A DNA stretch of 5,410 bases from the NCBI GenBank assembly GCA_023428425.1, contig JAEYYP010000379.1, positions 1 to 5,410 of the forward strand, written 5' to 3'. Positions 1 to 5,410 of the stretch are shown piece after piece (within the stretch, counting starts at the first letter, position 1; each line of letters opens with the position of its first letter). Origin of the DNA: Pseudomonadota bacterium. Lineage in GTDB: Bacteria > Pseudomonadota > Alphaproteobacteria > Rhizobiales > Devosiaceae. Under the pieces are notes generated by a model. The model had not been told where the DNA came from. It searched no databases and saw only the letters and a list, made by a program, of their open reading frames with translations. Position numbers and translations under genes: made by a program.

Positions 1-94
1 CGACAGCTTCATTTCCCTGATGGTGCCGCTCGGGCTCGTCGAAGTTGTGCGGACCGGGCTCGCCGCGATATCGCGCGGCGCCGAGGGGATGTAG
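1..94 (+). CDS. ilvN: Acetolactate synthase small (regulatory) subunit, C-terminal end only
   Basis: Reading from base 2 gives 30 codons ending at TAG 92-94, including SFISLMVPLGLVEVVRTGLAAISRG. This closely matches the C-terminus of IlvN/IlvH, where the typical alphaproteobacterial ending is of the form LMRPLGLVEVSRTGVAAISRG. IlvN is the regulatory subunit of acetolactate synthase (acetohydroxyacid synthase) in cytoplasmic valine, leucine and isoleucine synthesis; it binds the catalytic subunit and mediates valine feedback. The N-terminal ACT domain lies outside the window, so feedback sensitivity cannot be judged. A strong intrinsic terminator follows the stop by 8 bases, so this is probably the last gene of its transcript. 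The assignment rests on 30 residues, but the tail is distinctive. Confidence 0.88.
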   Translation, partial: DSFISLMVPLGLVEVVRTGLAAISRGAEGM

Positions 95-102
95 AACTGG
101 GA

Positions 103-126
103 GGCCGGGAGCGATCCCGGCCTTTT
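103..126 (+). terminator. Rho-independent terminator after ilvN
   Basis: A perfect 8-bp stem (GGCCGGGA at 103-110 paired with TCCCGGCC at 115-122) closes a GCGA tetraloop and is followed directly by TTTT at 123-126. This is a classical intrinsic terminator 8 bases after the ilvN stop. Its T-tract ends 18 bases before the TTG start of the transporter gene, so it also lies where a leader of that gene would be. Confidence 0.87.
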
Positions 127-130
127 CGTC

Positions 131-136
131 GAGGGG
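131..136 (+). promoter_or_regulatory. Ribosome binding site that decides the TTG start of the transporter
   Basis: GAGGGG lies 8 bases upstream of the TTG at 145. The first in-frame ATG (184) has no purine-rich stretch at a suitable distance. The TTG is therefore the better start, and it adds 13 residues before the first membrane helix. Confidence 0.6.
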
Positions 137-144
137 ATCAGCAG

Positions 145-1032
145 TTGTCGAGCACGCACCACCCGTTCCGCGGGCCATTGTTCATGGTCGTTTCGACCGG
201 CTCGTACGTGATCAACGACACGCTGATGAAGCTGGCGACCGTGGGACTGCCGCCCTACGAGGTGCTGATGCTGCGCGGCGTGGCGGCGAGCCTTTGGGGC
301 CTGCCGCTGCTTTTCATCCTCGGCTACGGGGCGAAGTTGCCGCTGCTGTTCGAGCGGCGGGTGTTGGCGCGCAACCTGGCCGAGATGGCGGCCATTCTCT
401 GCTACATCATCGCGCTCACCAACCTGCCGATCGCGGACGCTTCGGCGCTGGGGCAGATCACGCCGCTGCTGGTGCTGCTCGGGGCCTCGATCTTGTTCCG
501 TGAGCGGATCGGCGGGGTGCGGATGGCACTGATCGGGCTCGGCTTCATCGGCGCCATCATGGTGGCGCAGCCGACGATGAACGGCATCTCGATCTACGCC
601 GTGCTGGCGCTCGCCAATGCGGTGCTGTGCGCGGTGCGCGACACTGCGGGACGGCGGATCGCGGCGGAGGTGCCGGGGATGATCGTCGCCATGTCGGCCG
701 TGGTGGTGGTGCTGAGCGGGGCAGGGACGATGCACCTCGCCACCGAGACGTGGGTGATGCCGGGCGTGAACCACGTGCTGCTGCTGCTGGGCTCGGGGCT
801 GTTCCTGATCTTCGGCCACTTCTTCATCTTCATGGCCTACCGGGTCGGGCCGACCGGGGTGGTGGCACCGTTCTTCTACTTCTTCACCTTCTGGGCGATG
901 ATTTCGGGGCTGGTGGTGTTCGGCCAGTTCCCGAACGGACTGGCGCTGGCGGGCATCGCGCTGGTGGTGGCGAGCGGCCTGGGGGTGGTGTTCCTGGACA
1001 ACCGCAGGCGGAAGCCGGCGCCGGTGGGCTAG
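145..1032 (+). CDS. EamA/DMT-superfamily transporter (inner membrane permease)
   Basis: This is a 295-residue, very hydrophobic protein of the usual length for two-repeat EamA permeases of the drug/metabolite transporter superfamily. Ten membrane segments can be placed at about residues 12-31, 38-60, 78-94, 100-118, 125-142, 148-166, 178-197, 208-231, 237-259 and 265-285. The two five-helix repeats divide near residue 147. A charged FRERIG (118-123) after helix 4 matches the EamA pattern in which an xGExhx-like turn ends that helix. The C-terminus is basic (DNRRRK), which suits a cytoplasmic end. The substrate cannot be read from sequence; members export or import amino acids, nucleosides, S-adenosylmethionine and other small metabolites. 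The start is TTG with an SD at 131-136. The gene sits 18 bases beyond a terminator and shares its stop with the convergent antitoxin gene. Family confidence is high; substrate is unknown. Confidence 0.88.
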   Translation: MSSTHHPFRGPLFMVVSTGSYVINDTLMKLATVGLPPYEVLMLRGVAASLWGLPLLFILGYGAKLPLLFERRVLARNLAEMAAILCYIIALTNLPIADASALGQITPLLVLLGASILFRERIGGVRMALIGLGFIGAIMVAQPTMNGISIYAVLALANAVLCAVRDTAGRRIAAEVPGMIVAMSAVVVVLSGAGTMHLATETWVMPGVNHVLLLLGSGLFLIFGHFFIFMAYRVGPTGVVAPFFYFFTFWAMISGLVVFGQFPNGLALAGIALVVASGLGVVFLDNRRRKPAPVG

Positions 1033-1316
1033 AGCTTCGCCTTTTCGAGAACTTCGGCCATGCGGGCGCGCCAATCGGGGCCGAGGGCCTCGAACTTTCG
1101 CAGCGTGTCGGGGGAGAGGCGAAGGGTGACGGGCTGCCGGGCGTTCTCCAGCCGAGGGCGCCCGGCGCTACGGCGCATCTTGGCGGCGAGTTCGGGATGC
1201 GCTTCGGCAAACGGCCGTCCCTGTGCCAGTTGCTCGTCGGTCAACTCGGGGCTCTCGACTGCGTCCCAGTCTTCGCGCGAGTAGCCCCGTCCAGGGACAA
1301 ACTGCTTACTGTTCAT
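1029..1316 (-). CDS. brnA: BrnA-family antitoxin of a type II toxin-antitoxin module
   Basis: This is a 95-residue protein. The C-terminal half holds GRPR at about 63-66 and then a QPVTLRLSPDTLRKFEALG stretch followed by WRARMAEVLEKAKL. This is the ribbon-helix-helix region typical of BrnA, in which the beta strand VTLRL binds DNA and also forms the dimer. The N-terminal acidic part (REDWDAVESPELTDEQLAQ) resembles the BrnA segment that contacts the toxin. BrnA neutralises BrnT and represses its own operon. I chose ATG 1316: AAGGAAAGGA lies just upstream, and it overlaps the end of the toxin frame by 11 bases (1306-1316), which is usual for coupled toxin-antitoxin pairs. An in-frame ATG at 1346 would add ten residues but lies inside the toxin sequence. 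The stop is TAG 1031-1029 within the CTAG shared with the transporter gene. Confidence 0.85.
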   Translation of the reverse strand: MNSKQFVPGRGYSREDWDAVESPELTDEQLAQGRPFAEAHPELAAKMRRSAGRPRLENARQPVTLRLSPDTLRKFEALGPDWRARMAEVLEKAKL

Positions 1317-1571
1317 CGAGTCGAGTCCTTTCCTTCGGGCTTGCATGGCGCATCGAGATGATGGACAGGGCTTCAGTACCGAGTTCGAAGTAGATCACCG
1401 TCAGCGTTTGGTCTGCCAACCGGCCGATGGCTGCCAGCCGCCTGTCGTAGGTGGGGAAGACGATCGCGCCATCGAGAAATCTAGCGTGAGATCCCGAAAA
1501 TCGAGCTGGTGCTTGTCCAGATTGGCGAGACGCTTAAGTTCACCCCAGATGATGATGCGATTTTCGTACAC
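1306..1571 (-). pseudogene. brnT: BrnT-family (DUF497) toxin, frameshifted
   Basis: From GTG 1571 (AGGGGGA 7 bases upstream) the frame reads RIIIWGELKRLANLDKHQLD and then FRDLTLD, which is the N-terminal half of BrnT, a small RNase toxin. At about 1482-1477 the homology jumps to the next frame and continues FLDGAIVFPTYDRRLAAIG, RLADQTLTVIYFELGTEAL, then SIISMRHASPKERTRLDEQ to TAA 1308-1306. Both halves are convincing BrnT sequence. Adding one base near 1480 would rebuild an 88-residue protein with LTLEFLDG at the join, the normal BrnT length. As written, translation leaves the toxin frame and stops at 1403-1401, giving 56 residues with a foreign tail. The usual WDE motif near the N-terminus reads WGE here, a possible second sign of decay. 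A sequencing error is the main alternative. No standard -1 slippery heptamer is visible at the join. Confidence 0.82.
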
Positions 1572-1589
1572 GATAATTCCCCCTGATGC

Positions 1590-1619
1590 AATATACGTAT
1601 ACGGAAAATTCCGCGTCCA
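1590..1619 (-). promoter_or_regulatory. Candidate brnTA promoter with an overlapping palindromic operator
   Basis: On the minus strand, TGGACG (1619-1614, 4 of 6 to TTGACA) and TATATT (1595-1590, 5 of 6 to TATAAT) are separated by 18 bases. A perfect 10-bp palindrome, TATACGTATA, occupies 1592-1601 and covers the -10 box. This is an AT-rich island in GC-rich DNA immediately upstream of the toxin start. BrnA-type antitoxins are ribbon-helix-helix autorepressors, so the palindrome is a natural operator candidate. The predicted transcription start would leave a leader of only about 12 bases. Operator and promoter are inferred. Confidence 0.45.
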
Positions 1620-1709
1620 TGGCTGGCTGATCGCGTCCATCAAAAGGTTCGATTGGCCCATCACGCCGGGTTGCGCTAAGGCAGGCGCGTTCGACCAGGT
1701 GACCTGCCG

Positions 1710-2468
1710 ATGACCCATCTTTCCGTCAATCTCAATGCCATCGCCATGCTGCGCAATCGGCGCTCGGTGCCGTGGCCGAGCGTGACGGGGATGGCGCGGA
1801 TTGCGCTCGATGCGGGGGCGGATGGGATCACGGTGCATCCGCGGCCGGACGAGCGGCATATCCGGCGGACGGACGTGTTCGAGCTGGTAGCGCTGCTGCG
1901 GCAGGATTACCCGGGGCGCGAGTTCAACATCGAGGGCTATCCGAGCGACGAGTTCCTCGCACTGGTGGAGAGGGCGGCGCCGGACCAGGTGACGTTCGTG
2001 CCGGACGATCCGCTCCAATCGACCTCGGATCACGGCTGGGACATCGAGGCGAACCGAGACCTGCTGGTGGCGGCGATCGAGCGGATGAAGAAGGCGGGCA
2101 TTCGTGTGTCGCTGTTCATCGATGCCGACCCGGCGGCACCGGCCGCGGCGGCGACGGTGGGAGCGGATCGGGTGGAGCTCTATACCAGGCCGTATGGGGG
2201 GGAGTTGCAGGCGGAGCAGGCGGCCGTTCACCTTGCGGCGCTGAAGGACACGGCGGATGCGGCGCGCAGTGCCGGGGCCAACGCGCGGGCCGGGCAGGGT
2301 GGGTTGCCGGTCAATGCCGGCCACGACCTGAACCTGGTCAATCTGGTGCCGCTGAAGGCGGCGGTTCCTGACCTCGCCGAGGTGTCGATCGGGCATGCGA
2401 TCACGGCTGATGCGCTGATCCACGGGATGGCCGAGGCGGTGCGGCTGTACAAGGCAGTCTGCGGATGA
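1710..2468 (+). CDS. pdxJ: Pyridoxine 5'-phosphate synthase
   Basis: PdxJ condenses 3-amino-2-oxopropyl phosphate with 1-deoxy-D-xylulose 5-phosphate to make pyridoxine 5'-phosphate in the cytoplasm, the last ring-forming step of DXP-dependent vitamin B6 synthesis. The protein has 252 residues (E. coli 243). Catalytic positions are visible: His43 in ITVHPRPDERHI (E. coli His45), Glu75 in FNIEGY (E. coli Glu72) and His205 in VNAGHDL (E. coli His193). VSLFIDAD (133-140) and SIGHAI (226-231) are further family signatures. The N-terminal VNLNAIAMLRNRR replaces the E. coli VNIDHIATLRNAR, as is common in alphaproteobacterial PdxJ. Two oddities are a stretch of about nine extra residues (roughly 189-199) just before VNAGHDL, and YTRPYGG (158-164) where the family usually has TGxY. 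AGGTGA lies 7 bases before the ATG and supports this start. The gene diverges from the toxin-antitoxin module; no clear promoter is seen. Confidence 0.95.
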   Translation: MTHLSVNLNAIAMLRNRRSVPWPSVTGMARIALDAGADGITVHPRPDERHIRRTDVFELVALLRQDYPGREFNIEGYPSDEFLALVERAAPDQVTFVPDDPLQSTSDHGWDIEANRDLLVAAIERMKKAGIRVSLFIDADPAAPAAAATVGADRVELYTRPYGGELQAEQAAVHLAALKDTADAARSAGANARAGQGGLPVNAGHDLNLVNLVPLKAAVPDLAEVSIGHAITADALIHGMAEAVRLYKAVCG

Positions 2469-2569
2469 GCTTCCGGATTTTCAGTACCTCCGTCTCCTGA
2501 CTCTTGGCGCAGAGGATATGCATACCGATCGTGCAGGCCGCCGCGGCAACACCCCCCTAGCTCTGCTAC

Positions 2570-2616
2570 GTCGCTATCGCTCCTAGCGACGCTACCTCCC
2601 CCGCAAGGAGGGAGGT
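2570..2616. repeat. Two adjacent inverted repeats, possibly a dispersed intergenic element
   Basis: GTCGCTA (2570-2576) pairs perfectly with TAGCGAC (2584-2590) around a 7-base loop. ACCTCCC (2594-2600) then pairs perfectly with GGGAGGT (2610-2616). The two hairpins are only 3 bases apart. CCTAGC also occurs twice (2556-2561 and 2582-2587). There is no T-tract, so this does not look like an intrinsic terminator. Paired short palindromes between genes resemble the REP-type elements found in many copies in bacterial genomes; copy number cannot be seen from one window. Confidence 0.55.
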
Positions 2617-2632
2617 GGCCAGCGGCTCATCC

Positions 2633-2699
2633 CGTCACATGTGATTGCGCCCACCGAAAGGGAGGAGGCGGCGGAGCCGCCCGCGGCGGAAATGTGACG
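2633..2699. repeat. Nested inverted repeat with a GC-rich core hairpin
   Basis: The outer arms CGTCACAT (2633-2640) and ATGTGACG (2692-2699) are perfect reverse complements. The left arm is part of the perfect 10-bp palindrome TCACATGTGA (2635-2644). Inside lies a strong GGCGGC (2667-2672) / GCCGCC (2676-2681) hairpin with a GGA loop. The structure could fold as one long cruciform or RNA stem, or TCACATGTGA could be a protein-binding site about 75 bases upstream of the presumed alaS -35 box. No function can be assigned from sequence alone. Confidence 0.5.
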
Positions 2700-2716
2700 A
2701 CCGGCGGCCCATCGGC

Positions 2717-2746
2717 TGGACAGATGCTTTAGCCCCGCGATAGAAG
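2717..2746 (+). promoter_or_regulatory. Candidate alaS promoter
   Basis: TGGACA (2717-2722) matches TTGACA at 5 of 6 positions and TAGAAG (2741-2746) matches TATAAT at 4 of 6, with an 18-base spacer. Transcription would begin near 2753 and give a leader of about 55 bases containing the hairpin at 2765-2788. The match is reasonable for an alphaproteobacterial housekeeping promoter but is not proven. Confidence 0.42.
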
Positions 2747-2764
2747 GCGTTTCCTGTTCATTCC

Positions 2765-2788
2765 GGCGGGGCCCAGGCCTCGCCTTTT
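2765..2788 (+). terminator. Terminator-like hairpin in the alaS leader
   Basis: GGCGGGGCC (2765-2773) pairs with GGCCTCGCC (2776-2784), with one G-U pair; the innermost pair probably opens to leave a CCAG loop. TTTT follows at 2785-2788. The shape is that of an intrinsic terminator, but it lies 19 bases before the alaS ATG with no room for a promoter after it, so alaS transcripts must cross it. It could end transcripts arriving from pdxJ, act as an attenuator, or simply be a leader hairpin. A modest AAGAGA ribosome site (2796-2801) follows. Confidence 0.5.
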
Positions 2789-2807
2789 GCCTGTTAAGAG
2801 ACCTGTC

Positions 2808-5410
<2,603 letters not shown>

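Larger units (their letters stand above)
2469..2807 (+). other. Non-coding gap between pdxJ and alaS
   Basis: This 339-base stretch has no open frame that resembles a protein on either strand. It contains two clusters of inverted repeats (2570-2616 and 2633-2699), a candidate alaS promoter (2717-2746) and a terminator-like hairpin just before alaS (2765-2788), each listed separately. The first 100 bases after pdxJ show no obvious intrinsic terminator: a small GCCG/CGGC pairing occurs near 2537-2547 without a T-tract. Confidence 0.7.

Noticed and set aside
184..1032. ATG 184 as the start of the transporter gene.
   Set aside because: No ribosome site precedes it, and it would remove part of the first membrane helix. 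TTG 145 has GAGGGG at good spacing.
1474..1487. Programmed ribosomal frameshifting as an explanation for the split toxin frame.
   Set aside because: No X XXY YYZ slippery heptamer occurs at the join in the reading frame, and BrnT toxins are normally made without frameshifting. A deletion or read error is simpler.
1696..1706. The 11-base palindrome CAGGTGACCTG just before the pdxJ start.
   Set aside because: It largely consists of the ribosome binding site, its one-base centre cannot form an RNA hairpin, and a 5-bp match is expected by chance.
1345..1713. A 122-codon plus-strand open frame across the toxin region.
   Set aside because: It lies antisense to clear BrnT homology, has no family resemblance, and has no convincing ribosome site.
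1401..2423. A 340-codon open frame on the minus strand opposite pdxJ.
   Set aside because: Most of it is an Arg/His-rich antisense reading of pdxJ. Only its final part, from 1571 down, is meaningful, as the first half of the broken toxin.
2519..2587. A 22-codon frame starting ATGCAT after a GAGG-like site, ending TAG.
   Set aside because: It runs into the inverted repeat region, has no recognisable sequence, and its ribosome site is too close to the ATG.

Overview
The window is high-GC, gene-dense DNA with short intergenic gaps. It most likely comes from an alphaproteobacterium of the order Hyphomicrobiales; a Devosia-like lineage is my guess. The basis is the IlvN C-terminus, the alphaproteobacterial style of PdxJ (VNLNAIAMLRNRR instead of the E. 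coli VNIDHIATLRNAR), the AlaRS sequence and the strong G/C bias at third codon positions. The genus is not established by this window.

Layout, left to right. (1) Positions 1-94 hold the last 30 codons of ilvN (acetolactate synthase regulatory subunit), followed by a clean intrinsic terminator at 103-126. (2) Positions 145-1032 encode a ten-helix EamA/DMT-family transporter that starts at a TTG. (3) On the minus strand, 1571-1029 is a BrnT/BrnA-type toxin-antitoxin module. The antitoxin frame is intact and the toxin frame is broken by an apparent one-base loss near 1477-1482. The transporter and antitoxin converge and end on the same CTAG. (4) Diverging from the module, 1710-2468 encodes PdxJ, which makes pyridoxine 5'-phosphate. 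(5) Positions 2469-2807 are a 339-bp non-coding gap with several inverted repeats, a candidate promoter and a terminator-like hairpin. (6) From 2808 to the window edge runs alaS (alanyl-tRNA synthetase), open at its 3' end and lacking only its last residues.

The chromosomal genes are housekeeping functions (branched-chain amino acid synthesis, vitamin B6 synthesis, tRNA charging) and show no sign of forming one pathway. The accessory element is the small toxin-antitoxin module. I found no CRISPR array, tRNA, rRNA, insertion sequence or phage gene. The observations most worth a second look are the frameshifted toxin beside an intact antitoxin, the shared-stop convergence, the terminator-like hairpin inside the presumed alaS leader, and the insertion and substitution near conserved motifs of PdxJ. 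I see no convincing evidence of a wholly new system here.
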